A stretch of 21,617 bases of DNA, taken from contig CAZYMF010000068.1 in NCBI GenBank assembly GCA_964648215.1, forward strand, positions 1 through 21,617, written 5' to 3'. Positions 7,869-16,034 of this stretch are shown piece after piece. This stretch comes from CAZYMF01 sp964648215. Lineage in GTDB: Bacteria; Desulfobacterota; Binatia; HRBIN30; JACQVA1. Position 1 is the stretch's first letter. Each line of letters starts with the position of its first letter. The position numbers were made by a program, and so were the translations under genes. A model generated the notes under the pieces. It was not told the origin of the DNA and ran no database searches. It worked only from the letters and a program-made list of their open reading frames with translations.

Positions 7869-8697
7869 GCGGGTTCTCCTGCAGCCGACGCGCTCGATCG
7901 GCGTGTGCTTGCAGCTCGGGAAACTCGGGGATGTGATCGTCCCATTCGATCAAGGTCGAGACGCGACCGAAGCGCCGGAGCGCCTCGCGATAGAGATCCC
8001 ACACGGCGTCCTTGACCGGATGATCGTGGGTGTCCAGCAGGTAGTCGCCGTGATCGCTGTGGCCGGCCAGGTGGAACTGCCAGATCCGCTCGGCGGGAAC
8101 GCCGTCGAGATAGTCGTGGGGGTCGAAGCGATGATTCACGGCGGAGACGAAGATGTTGTTGATGTCGAGCAGAATACCGCAGTCCGCCGTCTCGGCGACG
8201 GCGGAGAGGAACTCCCACTCGGGCATGATCGAGTGACGGAAGGTGAGGTAGCTGGACACGTTCTCCAGGGCGATCTGTCGTCCGAGGACGTCCTGGACGC
8301 GCCGCACGCGATCGACCACGTGCCGGAGCGCCTCCTCGGTGAAGGGCAGCGGCAACAGATCGTGCAGGTTGTGGCCGCCGGTACCGGTCCAGCAGAGGTG
8401 ATCCGAGATCCAGGCCGGCTCGAAGCGAGCGGCCAGGTCGCGAAGCTCGCCCAGGTAGGCGGCGTTCAGGGGGTCGGTGGAGCCGATGGAGAGGGAGACT
8501 CCGTGCAGGACGATGGGATAGCGCTCGCGGATGCGGGTGAGGTTCTGCCGTGGGCGGCCCCCTCGCACCATGAAGTTCTCGGAGATCACCTCGAACCAGT
8601 CGACGGCGGGCCAAGCCTCGAAGATATGGGAGTAGTGTTGCGGCCGCAGACCGACGCCGCAGCCGAGAAAGGGGTGCTGTGAAAGAGGAGAAGGCAC
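7807..8697 (-). CDS. bufB: BufB, DUF692 multinuclear non-heme iron oxidase (MNIO)
   Basis: The protein has 296 residues. Enzymes of this TIM-barrel family (also MbnB, HvfB) use two or three irons to modify Cys residues of ribosomally made peptides. Family sequence starts almost at once: FLGCGVGLRPQHYSHI. Likely metal-site motifs: DWFEVISENFM (33-43), VLHGVSLSIGS (63-73, His65), ISDHLCW (97-103), ALENVSSY (143-150), LLDINNIFVSAVNH (176-189), QFHLAGHSDHG (207-217) and LIEWDDHIPEF (249-259). I chose the GTG at 8697, just past a 30-nt hairpin. The alternative GTG at 8748 overlaps the bufA stop codon but would add an Arg-rich stretch encoded by the hairpin itself. The frame is open further upstream, but that part is only a shadow of bufA. 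It is the middle gene of bufABC, and its product is expected to modify BufA. Confidence 0.92.
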   Translation of the reverse strand: MPSPLSQHPFLGCGVGLRPQHYSHIFEAWPAVDWFEVISENFMVRGGRPRQNLTRIRERYPIVLHGVSLSIGSTDPLNAAYLGELRDLAARFEPAWISDHLCWTGTGGHNLHDLLPLPFTEEALRHVVDRVRRVQDVLGRQIALENVSSYLTFRHSIMPEWEFLSAVAETADCGILLDINNIFVSAVNHRFDPHDYLDGVPAERIWQFHLAGHSDHGDYLLDTHDHPVKDAVWDLYREALRRFGRVSTLIEWDDHIPEFPELQAHADRARRLQENPREPSDIGTNAAAALALDQRA

Positions 8698-8705
8698 TGC
8701 GCGAA

Positions 8706-8735
8706 AGCGCGGGGCGCGAGCTCGCGCCCCGCGCT
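8706..8735 (-). terminator. Perfect 30-nt palindrome in the bufA-bufB junction (attenuator-like hairpin)
   Basis: Bases 8706-8720 are exactly complementary to 8721-8735 (AGCGCGGGGCGCGAG and its reverse complement). As RNA this gives a very GC-rich stem 9 bases after the bufA stop codon. There is only a short T-run (TTT) downstream on the minus strand, so it resembles a partial terminator or an mRNA-stabilising element rather than a full rho-independent terminator. Confidence 0.65.
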
Positions 8736-8744
8736 CCCTCCGGC

Positions 8745-9011
8745 TCACTTCACGATCTTGCCGCCCTTGCTCTTGCACTCGGACTCGGTCGTCGTGATCC
8801 AGCCCTTGCCCTTGCACTCGTTGTGGCCGGCGCAGTCGTGACCGACGCCGGCGCACTCGCCATGGCCTTTGCAGGAGTTGATCCCCTCGCAGTGGACCTT
8901 GGCTTCGGTCGCGCCCTTGGTTCCTGCCTGCTGCTCTGCCAGGGCGATCCCGGCGGAGAAGAGGCCCGCGACCGCGGCGGCGATGACGGCTCCCTTCACT
9001 GCTCCCTTCAT
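8745..9011 (-). CDS. bufA: BufA, Cys-rich exported bufferin-type RiPP precursor
   Basis: The precursor has 88 residues. Residues 1-25 are a Sec-type signal peptide (MKGAVKGAVIAAAVAGLFSA then GIALA-EQQ). The mature part carries six cysteines, Cys41, 47, 53, 60, 66 and 79, in a quasi-repeat: CEGINSCKG, HGECAG, GHDCAG, HNECKGKGW, ESECKSKGG. Bufferins are exported, enzymatically modified peptides that bind copper or other metals; their Cys residues are converted by the BufB/BufC pair. The bufB and bufC genes directly follow, and the CKG/KGKGW pattern fits the family I know as BufA2. Start: the ATG at 9011 has a strong GGAGG 6 bases upstream; upstream in-frame codons would bury the signal peptide. 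Metal and final modification cannot be read from sequence. Confidence 0.9.
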   Translation of the reverse strand: MKGAVKGAVIAAAVAGLFSAGIALAEQQAGTKGATEAKVHCEGINSCKGHGECAGVGHDCAGHNECKGKGWITTTESECKSKGGKIVK

Positions 9012-9017
9012 ACTCTT

Positions 9018-9022
9018 CCTCC
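9018..9022 (-). promoter_or_regulatory. Strong ribosome binding site of bufA
   Basis: The minus strand reads AAGGAGGAAGAGT then ATG. This is the best Shine-Dalgarno in the buf operon; bufB and bufC have none comparable. It fits high production of the precursor peptide relative to the enzymes, and it fixes the bufA start at 9011. Confidence 0.8.
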
Positions 9023-9026
9023 TTCC

Positions 9027-9064
9027 GCGCCGGGCTCTGCTTCCCGGCGCCTGGGCGGCCGCCC
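9027..9064 (-). promoter_or_regulatory. Structured 5' leader of bufA (two inverted repeats)
   Basis: GCGCCGGG (9027-9034) pairs with CCCGGCGC (9043-9050) across an 8-base loop. Next to it lies the 12-bp palindrome GGGCGGCCGCCC (9053-9064). Both lie in the predicted leader, just upstream of the bufA ribosome binding site. They may affect translation or mRNA stability; no known riboswitch is recognisable. Confidence 0.4.
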
Positions 9065-9147
9065 ATGACGGCATGGCCGCGCTGTTCTCTGTCGATGCCG
9101 AACCCGACGGCCGGCACCAGAGTTCCCCGAAACTGACTTATGGCGGC

Positions 9148-9176
9148 AGTGTAGCCAGGCGTACCCCGGGCTGCAA
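9148..9176 (-). promoter_or_regulatory. Putative sigma-70 promoter of bufABC
   Basis: The minus strand shows TTGCAG (9176-9171), a 17-base spacer and TACACT (9153-9148). Transcription would start near 9141, giving a leader of about 130 nt before bufA. No obvious metal-regulator operator (such as a CueR-type interrupted palindrome in a 19-bp spacer) is visible. Confidence 0.5.
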
Positions 9177-9223
9177 CATGGTGGCCCGCGGGTGAGGGGT
9201 CGATCGGGAGAGGGCTTGCGCGC

Positions 9224-9910
9224 GTGGCCGGACGCGGGCAACTTGGCCCGGTGAATCGCGTTCCCGAGCCGGAGATCATGGCCGATCCGGAACAGGCCGC
9301 CGCCTATGCGCGCGCGGATTTCGCCACCGTCAATCAGGGGTTCGTCGACCGTTTTCGGCAAGAGTTTCCCGATTTTACGCAGGGGAGAATATTGGATCTC
9401 GGTTGCGGGCCGGCGGATATTCCCGTCCGTTTGGCACGCGCGTTGCCGGGCGTCGAGATCACGGCCGTCGACGCCTCGGGGCCGATGCTGGATCTGGCGC
9501 GGCGTGAAGTCGACCGCCTCGGGCTTGGCCGAAGAGTCGCTCTGCTGCGAGCGCGCCTGCCCGGATTGCCGCTGCGAGCGGGTAGGTTCCAGGGCATCGT
9601 CTCCAACAGCTTGCTGCATCACCTTGCCGAAGCGGACCTTTTCTGGGCGGAGGTGCGTCATTTGGGCCAGACGCAGGCGCGACTTCTGGTCATGGACCTG
9701 TGCCGTCCCGAGAGCGAGGCGCGAGCCCGTGCGCTCGTCGATGCGGCGGCCGCGGGCGAAGCGGAAATCTTGCGACGGGATTTCTTCAACTCGCTGCTGG
9801 CGGCGTTCGCGGTCGCGGAGGTCGACGAGCAGCTTCGCCGCGCCCATCTCGGCCACCTGCACGCTCGCCAGGTCAGCGACCGCCATTGGGTGGTCGCGGG
9901 TACGGTGTGA
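9224..9910 (+). CDS. Class I SAM-dependent methyltransferase
   Basis: The protein has 228 residues. The Rossmann methyltransferase core is clear: motif I ILDLGCGPADIPVRLA (about 57-72), the ribose-binding acidic residue in ITAVDASGPML (about 79-89), then IVSNSLLHHL (about 124-133, motif IV/post-II), LLVMDLCRP and a C-terminal HWVVAGT strand. The N-terminal VPEPEIMADPEQAAAYARADF resembles a family of small stand-alone methyltransferases whose substrate I do not know. The GTG at 9224 has GAGAGGG 9 bases upstream; the GTG at 9251 is a possible alternative giving VNRVPEPEIM. It is divergent from bufA, so an association with the RiPP pathway is possible but not shown: bufferin loci do not normally need a methyltransferase. 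Confidence 0.85.
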   Translation: MAGRGQLGPVNRVPEPEIMADPEQAAAYARADFATVNQGFVDRFRQEFPDFTQGRILDLGCGPADIPVRLARALPGVEITAVDASGPMLDLARREVDRLGLGRRVALLRARLPGLPLRAGRFQGIVSNSLLHHLAEADLFWAEVRHLGQTQARLLVMDLCRPESEARARALVDAAAAGEAEILRRDFFNSLLAAFAVAEVDEQLRRAHLGHLHARQVSDRHWVVAGTV

Positions 9911-9931
9911 CCCGGTGGGCGCTCCCGTGGC

Positions 9932-9955
9932 AACCGATACAAAAGCGCGGTTTTT
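9932..9955 (+). terminator. Possible weak terminator after the methyltransferase
   Basis: AACCG (9932-9936) pairs with CGGTT (9948-9952) over an 11-base loop, and the sequence runs through TTTTT at 9951-9955. The stem is short, so confidence is low. Confidence 0.3.
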
Positions 9956-9979
9956 CTGCTATCCCCCGCAAACTAGGTC

Positions 9980-10008
9980 TTGACTCGGCGTGGGGACACA
10001 TCTAAATA
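9980..10008 (+). promoter_or_regulatory. Near-consensus sigma-70 promoter of rpoD
   Basis: TTGACT (9980-9985) is followed after exactly 17 bases by TAAATA (10003-10008). It is the best promoter match I found in the window. Transcription should begin near 10015, leaving a ~130-nt leader before the rpoD GTG. The leader is AT-richer than its surroundings and has no gene. Confidence 0.7.
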
Positions 10009-10145
10009 CGGATAGCGCGATAACACCGTCCACTCCACTAATGAGGCCATCCTTGTCGTCCTAAGGCGGGACCCTGAGCGGCGTTGATCACATCTCTGTG
10101 TTTGAATCCCCAATTCGTACTGAGCAGTGCTGATCCGGGGCGCAG

Positions 10146-11996
<1,851 letters not shown>

Positions 11997-12031
11997 GCCG
12001 ATTGCGTTCCGCCTCGTGTGGAGGAAGTAAC

Positions 12032-12187
12032 ATGATCAAGCAGAATCTGGAGAAGGAGCTGCGCAAGTGGCGTGAAGCGAGGGCGCGAAAACAGAGTGGG
12101 CGCCAGACGCCGACCGATCGTCGCACGCTGCGGGTGAATGGGCAGGAGGTGGTGGTGGTTACCAAGCCTAAAAGGGCTCTCGCTTAG
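12032..12187 (+). CDS. Small basic protein of 51 residues, unknown function
   Basis: An ATG at 12032 is preceded at 7 bases by a full GGAGG (12020-12024), and the gene lies 35 bp after rpoD on the same strand. The product begins with an amphipathic basic helix (MIKQNLEKELRKWREARARK), then a polar turn (QSGRQTPTDRRT) and a short strand pair (LRVNGQEVVVVTKPKRA). It is strongly basic with no hydrophobic segment, so it is probably cytoplasmic and might bind nucleic acid or an acidic partner. I recognise no family. The ribosome binding site and the well-behaved composition make it a probable real gene co-transcribed with rpoD. Confidence 0.7.
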   Translation: MIKQNLEKELRKWREARARKQSGRQTPTDRRTLRVNGQEVVVVTKPKRALA

Positions 12188-12197
12188 CTGAGTTCTA

Positions 12198-12214
12198 CGG
12201 CCGTCACGCGGCCG
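12198..12214 (+). terminator. Possible terminator hairpin after rpoD and the 51-residue gene
   Basis: CGGCCG (12198-12203) pairs with CGGCCG (12209-12214) around the loop TCACG. It starts 11 bases after the stop codon. The following bases are C-rich, not T-rich, so an intrinsic terminator is only possible. Confidence 0.35.
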
Positions 12215-12366
12215 CTCCCCCCCAAATTGCTCTTAGTTCCTCGCCGCCCGTCGAATCGTTGCGTTCGACGGTGTCGTACGGCTCCGCCCTCTCTCACCAG
12301 TGGCAACGGAGCAACAGCCCAAGCTCCCGGGCAAGCTTGCCAGGATCACCTCGCCCCGGTACCTTG

Positions 12367-13194
<828 letters not shown>

Positions 13195-13327
13195 CCGCGC
13201 GGTCAGCGAGGCTCGGACCTTCCGCGGTTTGAGCTTGGCGGCTGCGCTAGGTTTCTCGAAGCCTGGAACTCGCTTGATTTGACCCAAGTTGCAACGAGCC
13301 ACCGAGGGGAGCGACCAACGGGAGCGT

Positions 13328-13340
13328 GGGGCGAAGCCCC
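13328..13340 (-). terminator. Possible hairpin downstream of the 54-residue membrane protein gene
   Basis: GGGGC (13328-13332) and GCCCC (13336-13340) form a 5-bp GC stem, 23 bases beyond the stop codon of the minus-strand gene. No T-tract follows on either side, so the assignment is weak. Confidence 0.25.
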
Positions 13341-13363
13341 CGTTTCGCGGAGGCGCCGCCACG

Positions 13364-13528
13364 CTAGCGCGCGTGCTTCGTCGGGTAGGTGCCGCCGTAG
13401 CCGTGGGTCGACTCTACCGCCGACTCGGTTGCATTGTTCAGGTAGGACAGAATGCGCGGCGCGTCGAAGTAGCGATAACCGTACATCACGGCGGCACCCA
13501 GAATCAGCCCGTATATGAACTCTCGCAT
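13364..13528 (-). CDS. Membrane microprotein, 54 residues, unknown function
   Basis: An ATG at 13528 on the minus strand opens a 54-codon frame. The product starts MREFIYGLILGAAVMYGYRY, a single membrane-spanning or membrane-anchoring helix (about 4-18). This is followed by FDAPRILSYLNNATESAVES and a short polar tail THGYGGTYPTKHAR. GGGGA lies about 9 bases upstream as a modest ribosome binding site. The composition is unlike the Arg/Pro-rich shadow frames around it and reads as a genuine protein. It lies 80 bp after the Thr/Pro-linker gene on the same strand, so it may be the last gene of that operon. I recognise no named family; the helix-plus-soluble-tail layout suggests an inner-membrane accessory peptide. 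Confidence 0.65.
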   Translation of the reverse strand: MREFIYGLILGAAVMYGYRYFDAPRILSYLNNATESAVESTHGYGGTYPTKHAR

Positions 13529-13608
13529 GACCGGTGTTCCCCGACCGGCATCCTAGTCGGTCGCCCGTTTCCGGTCAAAGCGATTTTCGGAGAACGCAGA
13601 GGGATGGC

Positions 13609-14979
13609 TCAGGGAAGCTGGAGCACCGCGGAACGGCCGCCCTCGAGGTAGGGCTCGTTGGCCGAGACCGAGGGGACGCCGAAGCCGGTGAAGCGATCGA
13701 TCACCAACCCGATCACCGGCGTGTTGATGCCGCGCACGATCAGATGAGCCGTGTCGGTGCCGAGGCTGCTTCGCCGCAGCGGGCTGATCGTGCTGAAGCT
13801 CTGCCGCAGCATGCACTTCAGCGACAGCGATCCGGAGAGGGACTCCTCGAACTCGTTGGTGACGCTGAGCCCGATCGGCGTCTCGGTGGCGCCGTAGAGA
13901 ACGTTCTCCGTGCAGGGAACCAGGATGATCTCGCTGTTGGAGCCGCTCTGGCTGGTGAGCACGTTGAAGTGTAGCCGGTCCGGACACTGCTCGTACTCGT
14001 TGCCGTCGAGGTTGAACGAGCCGCCGAAGAAGCCCGGCGTGAGGCGCCGGAAGCCGATGGCCGTGTATCCGAACGATTCGTTGGGCGCGGTGCTCGAAAC
14101 CAGGGCGCGTCCCTGCAGCGCGTTGTGCGAGGTCAGGTCGGGGGTGCGCGGCTCGACGGCGCACTTGAGCTCGCCGCTGCCGTAGAAGAAGGGCGGAATC
14201 GAGGTGAAGGTCTGGAACGAGCGATAGCCGGCGCTCGCCATCCACGAGAGCGGTTGATTGGCCGTGAGCGACAGGGAGAAATCGGTCTCGGCGCAGGTAT
14301 CGCCGGCGATGTAGACGCAGTGAACGGAGACCGGGGCCGAGGTCAGATTGACGATCTCGACCCTGGTGTCGTGCGGGCTCCCGCCCTGGTCCGCCTGGAT
14401 CAGCGGGTAGACGAGCAGGGCCGAAGGGAGCTTCTGAGCCGGCCCCGTGCCGACGGCGTCGGCAAAGCCGGTCGGGTTGCCCGCCCCCTGCGTCGGCGTG
14501 GCGGGATCACGGGTCGGGGTCGGCGTCGCGCTCGGTCGCGGCGTCCACGTCGACGAAGGCGTGCGCGTCTGCGTCGGCGTGCCGGTCGCCGTCGCCGTTC
14601 TGGTCTGGGTGCGCGTCGCCGTCGAGGTGCGCGTCGGGGTGGCGGTGCGCGTCGCCGTCGGCGTCCGCGTCGGGGTGGCGGTCCACGTCGGTCTGCGCGT
14701 CCAGGTGGCGGTTGGTGTCGATGACGGACGCCGCGTGAAGGTTGCCGTCAGGGTCGGGCGCGGCGTGGCCGTGGCCGAGGCGCTGCGCGTCGGCGACGGC
14801 GTCTGCGTCGGCCGCAGAGTCGCCGTGCTGGGCGGGGCGGCGGTCGCCGTGCGCGTAACGGTGGGCGTCGGGGTCGCGTTGACCGCCGGCAATAGCGTGA
14901 AGCCACCGCTGAACAGGGCGGCGAGCTGTTGGAAGAACAGCGCCAACGCGGCCGCGATGAATGCAGCAAACCCGCCCAT
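13609..14979 (-). CDS. Exported six-cysteine protein with a long Thr/Pro-rich linker, unknown function
   Basis: The protein has 456 residues. Residues 1-35 contain a hydrophobic N-terminal segment (FIAAALALFFQQLAALFSGG) that could be a signal peptide or anchor. Residues ~36-164 are low-complexity Thr/Pro/Arg/Ala repeats of the type TPTRTATPTRTSTATRT, likely an extended surface linker. Residues ~180-456 form a globular domain homologous to the next gene upstream (14986-15900), starting QKLPSALLVYPLIQA. Six cysteines are conserved between the two: 221, 229, 273, 332, 356, 389. Shared blocks are YEQCPDRLHFNVLT, ILVPCTEN, TNEFEES and GTDTAHLIVRG. The ATG at 14979 lies 6 bp after the stop of the upstream paralog, with GGGG before it, so the pair is translationally close. 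The family is not one I can name. Confidence 0.85.
   Translation of the reverse strand: MGGFAAFIAAALALFFQQLAALFSGGFTLLPAVNATPTPTVTRTATAAPPSTATLRPTQTPSPTRSASATATPRPTLTATFTRRPSSTPTATWTRRPTWTATPTRTPTATRTATPTRTSTATRTQTRTATATGTPTQTRTPSSTWTPRPSATPTPTRDPATPTQGAGNPTGFADAVGTGPAQKLPSALLVYPLIQADQGGSPHDTRVEIVNLTSAPVSVHCVYIAGDTCAETDFSLSLTANQPLSWMASAGYRSFQTFTSIPPFFYGSGELKCAVEPRTPDLTSHNALQGRALVSSTAPNESFGYTAIGFRRLTPGFFGGSFNLDGNEYEQCPDRLHFNVLTSQSGSNSEIILVPCTENVLYGATETPIGLSVTNEFEESLSGSLSLKCMLRQSFSTISPLRRSSLGTDTAHLIVRGINTPVIGLVIDRFTGFGVPSVSANEPYLEGGRSAVLQLP
14488..14874 (-). repeat. Low-complexity repeat tract encoding a Thr/Pro/Arg linker
   Basis: These bases encode residues 36-164 of the linker protein. They consist of imperfect short units such as CGTCGCCGT, GGCGTGCGCGTC and GTCGGGGTGGCGGT, reading ACxCCx and CGxACx codons on the minus strand. 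Units are degenerate and no single period dominates. Such tracts are prone to length change. Confidence 0.8.
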
Positions 14980-14985
14980 GAGCCC

Positions 14986-15900
14986 CTACGGCAGCGTCAC
15001 CGTTGCGCTGCGCCCGCCCTGAAACGACGGGTCATTGGCCGATGTCCGCGGCGTGGCACCGAAGTCGAAGTGATCGATGGCCAGGCCGATCAAGGCAAAG
15101 CTGGAGCCGCGCACGACGACGTGGGCCGTGTCGCTCCCCAGGACGCTGGCATCGAGCGTGCCGCTGATGTCCGTCAGCGTGCGCCGGTCGAAGCACTTGA
15201 ACTTGATGGAGGCCGAGAACGCCTGCTCGAACTCGTTGATGATCGTGTACTGGACGTTCGGCCGCGTCGGGGTCTGCGTCAGCAGGTTCTCGGTGCACGG
15301 GACCAGAACCATTTCACTCTCGGTGACGCTGGGTTGTGCCGTCAGCACGTGGAAGTGCAGCTTGTCGGGGCACTGGTCGTAGGTGACCCCGTCGAGCGGC
15401 AGCTGCCCCGTGTAGTCGCCGTCGGTCAGCCGGCGGAAGGCGGTGGCGCTGTAGCCGATGGTCTGCCCGTCGCTGCCGTAGATGATGGCGCGCGCCTGCA
15501 GGGCGTTGTGGAACTCGACCTCCGGGCGCTGCGGCAGCACCACGCACTTGAGCTCGCCTTCGCCGTAGAACGGGGGTACGCGGCTGAAGGTGCCGATGTC
15601 GCTGAATCCCCGGGTGGCCAGCCAGGACACGGGCTGGAACGGGGACATCGACAGGAAGAAACCGATCTCGTTACAGCTCTCGTCGCCGTAAACGTAGAAG
15701 CATTGGACGTCGATGCTGTTCTTGGTCAGATTGACCAGCTCGATGCGGGTGTCGCGCGTGGCGCCGCTCTCGATCAACGGCAAGACCACCATCGCCGAAG
15801 GCAGCTTCTGCGCGGGTGGGCCGAACGCCCAAAGCGGGGCCGCCACGCCGCTCAACAGAGCTGCGGTGAGAGCGGCGGTCAACCAACGCAACCTCATCAT
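14986..15900 (-). CDS. Exported six-cysteine protein, tandem paralog, unknown function
   Basis: The protein has 304 residues. Residues 1-25 are a signal peptide (MMRLRWLTAALTAALLSGVA then APLWA-FGPP). The rest is one domain paralogous to the downstream gene, beginning QKLPSAMVVLPLIESGATRDTRIELVNLT; it may be an immunoglobulin-like or other beta-sandwich fold (my guess from strand pattern). Six cysteines, 67, 76, 119, 177, 202 and 236, all align with cysteines of the paralog, suggesting three disulfides outside the cytoplasm. The start at the first of two ATGs (15900, 15897) is supported by GAGAGGG 8 bases upstream and by a promoter ending about 40 bases upstream. The frame is open further, but the ATG at 15939 would lie inside the -10 element. 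First gene of a probable three-gene operon. Confidence 0.85.
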   Translation of the reverse strand: MMRLRWLTAALTAALLSGVAAPLWAFGPPAQKLPSAMVVLPLIESGATRDTRIELVNLTKNSIDVQCFYVYGDESCNEIGFFLSMSPFQPVSWLATRGFSDIGTFSRVPPFYGEGELKCVVLPQRPEVEFHNALQARAIIYGSDGQTIGYSATAFRRLTDGDYTGQLPLDGVTYDQCPDKLHFHVLTAQPSVTESEMVLVPCTENLLTQTPTRPNVQYTIINEFEQAFSASIKFKCFDRRTLTDISGTLDASVLGSDTAHVVVRGSSFALIGLAIDHFDFGATPRTSANDPSFQGGRSATVTLP

Positions 15901-15910
15901 ACGCAAAACC

Positions 15911-15930
15911 CTCTCGACCCGAGCCGAGAG
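15911..15930 (-). promoter_or_regulatory. Leader hairpin overlapping the ribosome binding site
   Basis: CTCTCG (15911-15916) and CGAGAG (15925-15930) are complementary with an 8-base loop. On the transcript the 3' arm contains most of the GAGAGGG ribosome binding site of the 304-residue gene, so folding would hide it. Confidence 0.4.
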
Positions 15931-15937
15931 AGCCTGC

Positions 15938-15966
15938 ATGGTAGACGTGCGCGAGGCCGAAATCAA
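15938..15966 (-). promoter_or_regulatory. Putative sigma-70 promoter of the paralog operon
   Basis: The minus strand has TTGATT (15966-15961), a 17-base spacer and TACCAT (15943-15938). The start of transcription would fall near 15931, giving a leader of about 30 nt before the ATG at 15900. Confidence 0.55.
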
Positions 15967-16034
15967 CTCAAAATTCGGACCCCACTCCCCGTCGCGCGCT
16001 GGCCGCCCCGTGGGCAAGCGGCTATCTTGGCTCG

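Noticed and set aside
9100..9150. ECF-type promoter (GGAAC motif) before bufA
   Set aside because: GGGGAAC is present on the minus strand but no matching -10 lies at 16-17 bases, while a sigma-70 pair with 17-base spacing lies further upstream.
8698..9279. N-terminal extension of the bufB frame
   Set aside because: This part overlaps bufA in another frame and is Arg-rich. The MNIO domain begins only after the hairpin.
10009..10145. tRNA or riboswitch in the rpoD leader
   Set aside because: I looked for a cloverleaf and for known aptamer cores and saw neither; it is probably a plain leader.
14488..14874. CRISPR-like repeat array
   Set aside because: The units are short, degenerate and in frame as Thr/Pro codons with no spacers; it is a coding low-complexity tract.
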